DNA of 32,986 bases. Source: Bacteroidales bacterium UBA3709 (GTDB taxonomy: Bacteria; Bacteroidota; Bacteroidia; Bacteroidales; UBA932). The translations under genes and the position numbers were made by a program. Shown piece after piece: positions 26,376 to 32,986 of the stretch. The notes under the pieces are model-generated. The model was not told where the DNA came from. It did not search any database and worked only from the letters and a program-made list of their open reading frames with translations. The stretch is taken from the NCBI GenBank assembly GCA_002372015.1, contig DFIA01000002.1, positions 1 to 32,986 of the forward strand. The letters run 5' to 3'. Position 1 is the first letter of the stretch, and the number at the start of each line of letters is the position of its first letter.

Positions 26376-26383
26376 CAAATTTA
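26376..26383 (-). promoter_or_regulatory. Bacteroidota -7 promoter element for the rlmN operon
   Basis: On the minus strand this reads TAAATTTG, an exact TAnnTTTG match. It would drive rlmN, the patatin-barrel gene, recX and GH84, and stands back to back with the recA promoter 41 bases away. Confidence 0.6.
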
Positions 26384-26424
26384 AATATTTTTTTTGCATC
26401 GTGATTATAGGCTCTATATTTAAC

Positions 26425-26432
26425 TATATTTG
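26425..26432 (+). promoter_or_regulatory. Bacteroidota -7 promoter element for recA-dnaG-metG
   Basis: TATATTTG is an exact consensus match, 28 bases before the recA ATG. I see no LexA-type (CTGT-N8-ACAG) SOS box in the 116-base region between rlmN and recA. Confidence 0.6.
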
Positions 26433-26460
26433 TATAACAAAATAACAAAAACTATGTATT

Positions 26461-27504
26461 ATGGCTAAAGAGAAAGAGAATGTTGCTCAAAATGTGCAGA
26501 ATGAAAGCGTGAATGCAGAAAAACTAAAAGCATTGCAGGCAACTTTAGACAAGATTGAGAAGGATTTTGGCAAGGGAACAATAATGAAATTGGGCGACCA
26601 ACCAAAATTTGATGTTTCCATCATTCCAACTGGTTCCATTGCATTAGACCATGCGCTTGGAATTGGCGGATACCCTCGCGGAAGGGTTATAGAGATTTAC
26701 GGGCCGGAAAGCAGCGGTAAGACCACCTTGGCCATACACGCAATAGCAGAAGCCCAGAAAAAAGGAGGTATAGCCGCTATCATAGATGCAGAACATGCAT
26801 TTGACCGCATATACGCTAAAAAGTTAGGAGTGAATGTAGATACGCTACTTATTTCTCAACCCGATAATGGAGAGCAGGCACTGGAAATTGCAGACAGTCT
26901 TATACGTTCGGGAGCAGTAGATATCGTAGTTATAGACTCCGTTGCAGCCCTTACCCCAAAGGCCGAAATTGAAGGAGATATGGGAGATAGCAAAATGGGC
27001 TTGCAGGCAAGGCTTATGAGCCAGGCTCTCAGAAAACTTACCGCCAATATCAGCAAAACCAACACCTGCTGTATTTTCATAAACCAGCTCAGAGAAAAAA
27101 TAGGTATAATGTTCGGCAATCCAGAAACCACAACCGGTGGAAATGCCCTAAAGTTTTACGCCTCGGTGCGCTTGGATGTAAGAAAATTAACCCAGCTTAA
27201 AGATGGAGACGATGCCACCGGAAACCGAGCAAGAGTAAAGGTTGTAAAGAACAAGATGGCCCCTCCTTTCAGAAAGGCAGAGTTTGATATTGTTTTTGGA
27301 GAAGGTATCTCAAAAATCGGAGAAATCGTAGATCTTGGAGTGGATTTGAATATCATCAAAAAGAGCGGCAGTTGGTTCAGCTATAACGACTCCAAACTCG
27401 CACAGGGCAGAGAGGCTGTCAAACAGCTCTTTAAGGATAATCCGGAATTGTGCGAAGAAATAGAAGCTAAGGTTAGAGAGGCTTTACAATCTGTTACAGA
27501 CTGA
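26461..27504 (+). CDS. recA: Recombinase RecA
   Basis: The 347-residue recombinase forms filaments on single-stranded DNA for strand exchange and repair. Walker A is GPESSGKT at residues 81-88; VIDSVAALTP is the Walker B strand, followed by loop 1 (EIEGDMGDSKMGLQARLMSQ). Loop 2 lies around INQLREKIGIMFGNPETTTGGNAL. The length and start fit the family. No intein interrupts the gene. dnaG follows 11 bases after the stop, so the two are co-transcribed with metG, an arrangement that ties repair to replication priming and translation. Confidence 0.98.
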   Translation: MAKEKENVAQNVQNESVNAEKLKALQATLDKIEKDFGKGTIMKLGDQPKFDVSIIPTGSIALDHALGIGGYPRGRVIEIYGPESSGKTTLAIHAIAEAQKKGGIAAIIDAEHAFDRIYAKKLGVNVDTLLISQPDNGEQALEIADSLIRSGAVDIVVIDSVAALTPKAEIEGDMGDSKMGLQARLMSQALRKLTANISKTNTCCIFINQLREKIGIMFGNPETTTGGNALKFYASVRLDVRKLTQLKDGDDATGNRARVKVVKNKMAPPFRKAEFDIVFGEGISKIGEIVDLGVDLNIIKKSGSWFSYNDSKLAQGREAVKQLFKDNPELCEEIEAKVREALQSVTD

Positions 27505-27515
27505 TGTAATTACTG

Positions 27516-29495
27516 ATGATAGATCAGGCTACAATAGCACGCATCCGCGATGCGATAGACATCGTACAGGTAATCGGAGACTTTGTTCCCCTAAAAAGGC
27601 AAGGCTCCGATTATGTTGCGTGTTGCCCGTTCCATCAAGAAAAAACTCCCAGCTTTCATGTTTCGCCATCGAGACAATTCTATAACTGCTTTGGCTGCCA
27701 CGAAAAAGGAAACGCAATCACTTTTCTGATAAAGCATGAGCAGATGACTTATGTAGAGGCTTTGAAATGGCTCGGCAATAAATATGGCATAGAAGTTAAT
27801 GACACTCAGGAGAGTATAGAAGAGGTGCAGAAAAGAAATCATAGAGATTCTCTTCTGATTGTTAATGAATATGCCTGCAAAAGCTTTATACACAACCTGT
27901 TTGAAACACAAGAAGGGAGAACGGTTGGGCTGGAGTATTTCAGGGAAAGAGGCTTTACAGACACTACCATCAAAGATTTTATGCTCGGATATACCGTAAA
28001 GGAAAAAGATTCCTTTACAAAACAAGCCATAGCCGCCGGGTATAAAAAAGAACTTCTGTTAGAATTAGGGCTGAGCGTACAAAGATCGGAGGGTGCGTAC
28101 GCCGGAGAGATTACAGACAAATTCAACGAGAGGGTAATGTTTCCTATACGCTCCGTAAACGGAAAGGTAGTGGCTTTTGGCGGAAGAATACTGTCTAAAG
28201 AAAAGAGTCCGGTAAAATATATGAACTCACCGGAAAGTGAGGTCTATACAAAAAAAAGGATTCTATACGGGCTATACGAATCCAAAAACTCCATAGCCGC
28301 ACAAAAAAACTGCTACTTAGTAGAAGGCTATACAGATGTTATTTCTATGCATCAAGCCGGAATCTCCAATGTAGTTGCAAGTTGCGGCACTGCTCTTACA
28401 GAAGAACAAGTAACTCTGTTAAAAAGGTTTACTCAAAAAATTACCATCATATATGATGGAGATAATGCCGGCATCAATGCTGCGCTTAAAGGCATAGATA
28501 TGTTTCTTCAAAAGGGTATGAATGTAAAAGTTGTGCTGATTCCTAATGGAGAAGACCCAGATTCATTTGCCCGCACACACACCAAAGAGGATTTAGAAAA
28601 TTTCCTCAACAAAAACGAGGAAGATTTTCTGGCATACCAATACCGCACCCTCTCTGCCAAACTCACCGGCGATCCTTACCAAGAAGGACTTATGATAAAT
28701 CAAATTTCCTCCAGTGTTTCAATGATAGAAGATCCCGGTATTCGTTCTGCCTACATTAACCGAGCTTCTGAAATGTTAGGAGTAAATAAAGACGATTTTA
28801 CCAGCAAGGTTATAGCTCTGCGAGAAGAACGCATGGTCAAAGCCAATCAATACAAATCGGGACAAAGAAACTATACCACAACAAGATCGCCATTGGCATA
28901 TCGTAACCCCTCTGCAACAAGCAACTCCACGGCACAAGACGAACTTAGAAAAAGTGAACAGGATATTATTTATTTACTTATACATTTTGGCAGAACGACC
29001 ATACAGAATTCTACAAATGCAAACGTAGGAGCAGAAAAGATATACGAACCCACAGTATCTGAATATATCCAGCAAGCCCTCAGCATAGATTCTCTGGAAA
29101 TTTCCGATCCTATACTCAAAAAATTATACGATCTATACTACTCAAATATCAAAGCTGCCGATAGCGTTACAGAGGTTGAGAGGTTTTTTGTAAGCAATAT
29201 GGATCAAGAGATTGCATCTGCAGCCATAGAAATAATCTCTCCTTCGTATCAATTCCGCAGCCAAGCCATACAAAGTTCATTAAAGAACATTTACAATAAT
29301 CTTTCTGCCATATTGCCCCGCACCATCTATGTATATAAATCTAAAGTTATAAATTTGCGCATTGAAAATTTAAGAACCACATTGTTGGCCTTAGATAAAG
29401 AGCAAGAAGAAGAAATAATAAACCTTACAACGCAAATTCAGACACTCTCTGTTGTAAAACGCAGACTACTCAGAGAAGCAAAGTTCTCTAAATAA
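27516..29495 (+). CDS. dnaG: DNA primase DnaG
   Basis: The 659-residue enzyme makes RNA primers for replication. The zinc-binding domain is CCPFH...CFGCHEKG, with Cys37, His40, Cys58 and Cys61 as likely ligands. The TOPRIM catalytic core has VEGYTDVIS (Glu) and IIYDGDNAG (Asp pair). The region after about 440 is a linker rich in Ser, Thr and Asn, then a helical C-terminal domain that would bind the DnaB helicase. It starts 11 bases after recA and ends 12 bases before metG. Confidence 0.97.
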   Translation: MIDQATIARIRDAIDIVQVIGDFVPLKRQGSDYVACCPFHQEKTPSFHVSPSRQFYNCFGCHEKGNAITFLIKHEQMTYVEALKWLGNKYGIEVNDTQESIEEVQKRNHRDSLLIVNEYACKSFIHNLFETQEGRTVGLEYFRERGFTDTTIKDFMLGYTVKEKDSFTKQAIAAGYKKELLLELGLSVQRSEGAYAGEITDKFNERVMFPIRSVNGKVVAFGGRILSKEKSPVKYMNSPESEVYTKKRILYGLYESKNSIAAQKNCYLVEGYTDVISMHQAGISNVVASCGTALTEEQVTLLKRFTQKITIIYDGDNAGINAALKGIDMFLQKGMNVKVVLIPNGEDPDSFARTHTKEDLENFLNKNEEDFLAYQYRTLSAKLTGDPYQEGLMINQISSSVSMIEDPGIRSAYINRASEMLGVNKDDFTSKVIALREERMVKANQYKSGQRNYTTTRSPLAYRNPSATSNSTAQDELRKSEQDIIYLLIHFGRTTIQNSTNANVGAEKIYEPTVSEYIQQALSIDSLEISDPILKKLYDLYYSNIKAADSVTEVERFFVSNMDQEIASAAIEIISPSYQFRSQAIQSSLKNIYNNLSAILPRTIYVYKSKVINLRIENLRTTLLALDKEQEEEIINLTTQIQTLSVVKRRLLREAKFSK

Positions 29496-29507
29496 ATTGG
29501 TAATAAC

Positions 29508-31613
29508 ATGGATAAGACTTTTAAAAGACATCTCATTACTGCCGCCCTTCCTTACGCAAACGGAAGCGTGCATATTGGCCACCTTGCAGGAGTTTATGTA
29601 CCTGCAGACATCTATGTGCGTTATCTACGCCTTAAAGGAGAAGATGTGCTGTTTATCTGCGGGAGCGATGAACATGGAGTTCCTATTACATTCAAGGCAA
29701 AAGATTTAGGCTGCACTCCTCAGGAAATAGTAGATAAATACCACGCTATTATCAAAGACTCGTTCCACCGCTTTGGAATCGGATTTAGCATATATTCAAG
29801 AACAAGTTCCAAAATACATGCAGAAACCGCCTCGGAGTTCTTTACCAAGCTATACGAGAACAACAAATTTACCGAACAAGAGAGTGAACAATTCTATGAT
29901 CCGGCTACAAAACTATTCCTTGCAGACCGCTACATAATGGGCACTTGTCCAAAGTGCGGCAACACCAAAGCCTACGGTGACCAATGCGAAAAATGCGGTA
30001 CCACTCTCTCTCCTGAGGAACTGATTGAACCTCATTCCAGACTAAGTGGAGAAACTCCGATAAAGAAGGCTACAAAGCACTGGTATCTACCTTTAGACAA
30101 GTACGAAAACTGGTTGAAAGAATGGATTTTAGACGGGCACAAAGAGTGGAAGACCAATGTTTACGGCCAGTGTAAAAGCTGGATAGATGGTGGGCTGAGG
30201 CCAAGAGCCGTTACAAGAGATTTAGACTGGGGAGTACCTGTCCCACTCAAAGAAGAAAAAGGTAAAGTTCTATATGTTTGGTTCGATGCTCCTATAGGCT
30301 ATATCTCCAACACAAAAGAACTTCTGCCAAACGATTGGGAAAAGTGGTGGAAGAGTGCCGATACAAGAATGATACATTTTATAGGCAAAGACAATATTGT
30401 TTTCCACTGTGTGGTATTCCCTTCTATGTTAAAGGCTTATGGCGATGGTTTTATCTTGCCGGAGAATGTTCCGGCAAATGAATTTCTCAACTTAGAAGGA
30501 GACAAAATTTCCACCTCTGGCAATTGGGCTGTATGGTTAGAAGAATATCTCGAACAATTCCCTAATCAGCAAGATGTTATGAGATATGTACTCTGTGCAA
30601 ACGCTCCAGAAACCAAAGACAACGACTTTACTTGGAAAGATTTTCAGACAAGAAACAATAGTGAATTAGTTGCCATTTACGGAAATTTTGTAAACAGAGC
30701 ACTTGTATTAACACACAAGTATTTTGGCGGTGTAGTTCCTAAGTATAACAAAGAACAGTTAACAGAAGAAGACAAGCACATAATTGCCGCCATTCCAGAA
30801 ATTACAACCAATCTGCAGAAATGTTTAGACAGTTTCAAGTTCAGAGATGCCATAAAAGAAGCCATGAATCTTGCGCGCTTAGGTAATAAATATCTCACAG
30901 ACACCGAACCTTGGAAGCTATTTAGTTCAGATCCTCAGAGAGTTGCAGTTATATTAAACTTATGCCTGCAAATATGCGCCAACTTGTCTATAGCCTTTGA
31001 ACCTTTCTGCCCATTCTCATCTAAAAAACTTCAGGCGATACTCGGGCTGGCAGAAGATAAAAAAGAAATATGTCCTGTGAGTGTCAGAGAGGGTAAAATA
31101 AGCTGGGATATGCTTTCAAGAACAGACTTCTTAAAAGAAGGAGATAAGATAGGCACTCCGGAGCTTTTGTTCAGCAAGATAGAAGATGAAGCCATACAGG
31201 CCCAAACAGATCGCCTTGCTGCCATTAAAAAGGCTAACAAAGAAAAAGAACAAAAAGACGCAGCAAGCCGTCCTCTGCCGCTAAAGCCGGAATGCACCAT
31301 AGAAGACTTTGACAAAATAGACATACGAACAGCAACCGTTATAGAGGCAGAAGCTGTACCTAAAACAGATAAACTGCTTAAACTAACCATAGATACAGGA
31401 GTAGATAAAAGAGTAATAGTTTCCGGTATTGCAGAGTATTATAAGCCAGAAGATATGCTCGGCAAGCAAATCTGTATCTTAGCCAATCTACAGCCTCGCA
31501 AGATAAGGGGCATAGAGAGCAATGGTATGATTCTTATGGCAAAAGATGCAAGCGGAAAAATGAAGTTAGTAACTCCGCAGGAAGCAATAACTAACGGTGC
31601 CATAATAGGATAA
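29508..31613 (+). CDS. metG: Methionyl-tRNA synthetase with C-terminal tRNA-binding domain
   Basis: The 701-residue class I synthetase charges tRNA-Met. Seen are HIGH at residues 22-25, a zinc knuckle with Cys147, Cys150, Cys160 and Cys163 (MetG1 type), and the KMSKS loop in the variant form KISTS at 333-337. The C-terminus, from about residue 598, is an EMAPII/Trbp111-like tRNA-binding domain (DFDKIDIRTATVIEAE, GIESNGMILMA), which also gives dimer contacts in E. coli MetRS. A Lys/Glu-rich linker precedes it. It is the last gene of the recA-dnaG-metG unit and is followed by a hairpin terminator. Confidence 0.97.
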   Translation: MDKTFKRHLITAALPYANGSVHIGHLAGVYVPADIYVRYLRLKGEDVLFICGSDEHGVPITFKAKDLGCTPQEIVDKYHAIIKDSFHRFGIGFSIYSRTSSKIHAETASEFFTKLYENNKFTEQESEQFYDPATKLFLADRYIMGTCPKCGNTKAYGDQCEKCGTTLSPEELIEPHSRLSGETPIKKATKHWYLPLDKYENWLKEWILDGHKEWKTNVYGQCKSWIDGGLRPRAVTRDLDWGVPVPLKEEKGKVLYVWFDAPIGYISNTKELLPNDWEKWWKSADTRMIHFIGKDNIVFHCVVFPSMLKAYGDGFILPENVPANEFLNLEGDKISTSGNWAVWLEEYLEQFPNQQDVMRYVLCANAPETKDNDFTWKDFQTRNNSELVAIYGNFVNRALVLTHKYFGGVVPKYNKEQLTEEDKHIIAAIPEITTNLQKCLDSFKFRDAIKEAMNLARLGNKYLTDTEPWKLFSSDPQRVAVILNLCLQICANLSIAFEPFCPFSSKKLQAILGLAEDKKEICPVSVREGKISWDMLSRTDFLKEGDKIGTPELLFSKIEDEAIQAQTDRLAAIKKANKEKEQKDAASRPLPLKPECTIEDFDKIDIRTATVIEAEAVPKTDKLLKLTIDTGVDKRVIVSGIAEYYKPEDMLGKQICILANLQPRKIRGIESNGMILMAKDASGKMKLVTPQEAITNGAIIG

Positions 31614-31622
31614 CAGAACAGT

Positions 31623-31657
31623 AAGCCAAATGAACAAAAACAAGTTTATTTGGTTTT
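31623..31657 (+). terminator. Intrinsic terminator after metG
   Basis: CCAAATGAAC (31626-31635) pairs with GTTTATTTGG (31644-31653), one G-U pair included, around an A-rich 8-base loop, and can be extended by AAG/TTT. Four T follow the core stem. It lies 10 bases after the metG stop and closes the recA-dnaG-metG transcript before the convergent HU-CCDC81 gene. Confidence 0.75.
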
Positions 31658-31705
31658 GCCATGGCGAGAAAAGCTGCGCGAAAGCGACCTTAGGTTTTTA
31701 AGAGC

Positions 31706-32488
31706 TTAGAGGTTATACTTCAGGATTTCCAATTCCTCTTGAGTGTAAAGAATCTTCTCCAATATAGGCATGAGAGAATCTTTGAAGATAAATATGAGCA
31801 ACACCAATATGATTAGTATTGCAACTATTAGTACAAAATAAAGCAATACTGTTGCTCCCCTGCCCTTACCGTTGCCTCTACTCTCACTCCATTCATCGCT
31901 ATCATCGCTATCGTTGCTATCGTTGCTATCGTTGCTATCGTTGCTATCCTCATTCTGGTTTTCTTCCAAGCTCTGCACGGTATTCTCTTCTATCTTCGGC
32001 ACAGTATTCGTTTCCAAGGCCTTGTCTGAATGCTGTTCTGGTTTTGCAGACGAATTATCTTCTCGCAAATCCAGAGTAGATAGCCCAAAGGTTTCTGCAG
32101 ACAATTCCAGTTCTGGAACCGTTTCTACAGAAAAACCGTCCCTAATATCGTATCTGAAAGTGCCAAAACCTTCCAAATAGAACTCGCCTTTTTTTTCCAA
32201 GGTTTCTCTAAGACTATCTATATCCTGATACAAAGCCCTTTTGGCCGCCATTTTAGAAATTTCTTTGATCTTGGCATATTCATTCAGAAGCACATCATTA
32301 GAGGCCAAGCTGTAGTTATCAAAAACCAATTTTCTGGACGGAGGGGTTACTACTAAGCCATTCTCTGAAAACGAAGACGGTACATCTTCCAACTTTGCAG
32401 CTCCCATAAACGGCAATATAAGTTCGCCATCGCGGAGAACTATTGTTTTAAACACAGAAGAAAGAGTAACAGTATCCATTGTTCGCAT
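31706..32488 (-). CDS. HU-CCDC81 domain membrane protein with Asn/Asp/Ser repeat, SPOR domain absent
   Basis: The 260-residue protein starts with two segments resembling the prokaryotic HU-CCDC81 domains of Bacteroidota. These lie at about residues 10-62 (GELILPFMGAAKL and VVTPPSRKLVFDN) and about 65-125 (KKGEFYLEGFGTFRYD). A Glu-rich linker leads to a tract of DSN triplets at 181-199, then a single membrane helix at 212-236 and only 24 residues beyond it. Homologues usually carry a periplasmic SPOR domain after the helix; here it is missing. The HU-like part should be cytoplasmic and may bind DNA or protein, linking chromosome or division factors to the membrane (inference). A second ATG at 32479 is possible. 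Confidence 0.75.
   Translation of the reverse strand: MRTMDTVTLSSVFKTIVLRDGELILPFMGAAKLEDVPSSFSENGLVVTPPSRKLVFDNYSLASNDVLLNEYAKIKEISKMAAKRALYQDIDSLRETLEKKGEFYLEGFGTFRYDIRDGFSVETVPELELSAETFGLSTLDLREDNSSAKPEQHSDKALETNTVPKIEENTVQSLEENQNEDSNDSNDSNDSNDSDDSDEWSESRGNGKGRGATVLLYFVLIVAILIILVLLIFIFKDSLMPILEKILYTQEELEILKYNL
31895..31948 (-). repeat. 9-bp tandem repeat encoding Ser-Asn-Asp triplets
   Basis: On the plus strand the unit ATCGTTGCT recurs four times in a row, flanked by ATCATCGCT variants, all in frame with the HU-CCDC81 gene. Each unit is one triplet of residues, so copy-number change would alter linker length without breaking the frame. Confidence 0.85.
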
Positions 32489-32498
32489 TATTACACCG

Positions 32499-32506
32499 CA
32501 AAATTA
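32499..32506 (-). promoter_or_regulatory. Bacteroidota -7 promoter element for the HU-CCDC81 gene
   Basis: On the minus strand this reads TAATTTTG, an exact TAnnTTTG match whose last base is 11 bases from the ATG at 32488. The leader would therefore be very short; use of the ATG at 32479 would give about 15 bases. Confidence 0.5.
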
Positions 32507-32565
32507 CATTAAATTTTATTTCTAAGCATTATCGCCTTTCTCTGCACCCGCCAAAAAATATATTG

Positions 32566-32573
32566 TAATTTTG
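32566..32573 (+). promoter_or_regulatory. Bacteroidota -7 promoter element for the 55-residue membrane protein
   Basis: TAATTTTG is an exact TAnnTTTG match, 80 bases before the small ORF start. It forms a divergent pair with the HU-CCDC81 promoter. Confidence 0.45.
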
Positions 32574-32653
32574 CAATCAGCTATAGGCCAAAGACTATTT
32601 ACAAAAGTCATAGTGAGAAATTATGTTCAGATTTAATTAGGGAATAATATTTT

Positions 32654-32821
32654 ATGTCGTTGATTTTACTATTATTGATAATGTTGTCGGTTGTATTTTC
32701 TGCCCTGTATTATAAGAAGAAAAGAAGCAAGAAAGTGTTATTTTGGATTATTATCTGGAATGCTTTACTGATAGCAGGCATCTATTTTTTACTATCAACC
32801 ATAGTGGATAATATGATTTAA
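32654..32821 (+). CDS. 55-residue two-helix membrane protein, unknown function
   Basis: ATG at 32654 to TAA at 32819-32821. The protein has a hydrophobic N-terminal helix (LILLLLIMLSVVFSAL), a strongly basic turn (KKKRSKK) and a second hydrophobic helix (LFWIIIWNALLIAGIYFLL) with a short acidic tail. The basic loop predicts both ends outside and the loop in the cytoplasm. A consensus promoter stands upstream. It is not similar to any family I recognise. The clean hairpin topology and the promoter argue that it is real. Confidence 0.55.
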   Translation: MSLILLLLIMLSVVFSALYYKKKRSKKVLFWIIIWNALLIAGIYFLLSTIVDNMI

Positions 32822-32903
32822 GTACGGCCTACCTAACAGATAAACACATTTGCTCTACTCTCATTGCTCCTTGACTCTACCCAATGCAAATTCTTCTAAA
32901 AGA

Positions 32904-32935
32904 TTTGGAACATTATTAAAAAAAATATACTTTTG
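32904..32935 (+). promoter_or_regulatory. Promoter of the tRNA gene (-33 and -7 elements)
   Basis: TTTGG at 32904-32908 and TACTTTTG at 32928-32935 fit the TTTG and TAnnTTTG boxes, with 19 bases between. This is the only site in the window where both boxes are clear. The tRNA begins about 20 bases further on. Confidence 0.65.
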
Positions 32936-32955
32936 CAGTCGCAAATGCAAATTCT

Positions 32956-32986
32956 GCCTGCATAGCTCAGTTGGTTAGAGCACATG
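32956..32986 (+). tRNA. 5' part of a tRNA gene, cut by the window end
   Basis: Acceptor strand GCCTGCA, then TA at positions 8-9, and a full D arm (GCTC, AGTTGGTTA, GAGC) with the universal GG. Base 26 is A and the anticodon stem begins CATG. The window stops there, so the anticodon is not seen and the isotype cannot be assigned. The 3' acceptor strand should read TGCAGGC. Confidence 0.9.

Noticed and set aside
26345..26460. SOS (LexA) box before recA
   Set aside because: No CTGT-N8-ACAG or GAAC-N4-GTTC type palindrome was found in the divergent region.
31872..32180. Plus-strand Leu/Ser-rich frames opposite the DSN tract
   Set aside because: They arise from the 9-bp tandem repeat read on the wrong strand; the minus-strand gene has domains, a membrane helix and a promoter.

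Overview
The window looks like a chromosomal segment of a member of Bacteroidota, most likely order Bacteroidales. The evidence is internal. At least eleven gene starts are preceded by the TAnnTTTG element typical of this phylum. There is almost no Shine-Dalgarno sequence before start codons. Family content is also typical: a FISUMP lipoprotein, a CCDC81-type HU domain protein, GH84, a patatin fused to a surface-antigen barrel, and a DUF6769-like His-rich protein. No species can be named from this sequence alone.

Layout. 1-4380 (+): the tail of an unknown gene, an AlbA_2/GHKL ATP-binding regulator with an expanded 7-residue repeat, then capA-like and phoH genes behind a leader carrying tandem hairpin repeats. 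4403-7167 (-): an apbE lipoprotein gene followed by a Tat-exported D-aminoacylase. 7279-8289 (+): a single FISUMP lipoprotein. 8293-17140 (-): a six-gene run of beta-propeller lipoprotein, alpha/beta hydrolase, small His-rich protein, and the adaptor, RND pump and TolC-type channel of a heavy-metal efflux system. 17269-20274 (+): prfB with its programmed frameshift, a 31-residue lipoprotein-like ORF, and a class I fumarase. 20252-26344 (-): rlmN, patatin-barrel protein, recX and a GH84 hexosaminidase as one tight operon. 26461-31613 (+): recA-dnaG-metG, closed by a clear hairpin terminator. 31706-32986: a minus-strand HU-CCDC81 membrane protein with a low-complexity Asn/Asp/Ser tract, a 55-residue two-helix membrane protein, and the first 31 bases of a tRNA gene cut by the window end.

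Most genes are ordinary core or envelope functions. I found no defence island, CRISPR array, insertion sequence or biosynthetic cluster. The parts most worth a second look are small and structural: the two perfect tandem hairpins in the capA leader, the perfect AGGAGG used for prfB recoding in a phylum that largely ignores such sites, the fumarase/GH84 terminator embedded in two overlapping reading frames, the near-leaderless start of the His-rich metal gene, and the HU-CCDC81 protein that lacks its usual periplasmic end.
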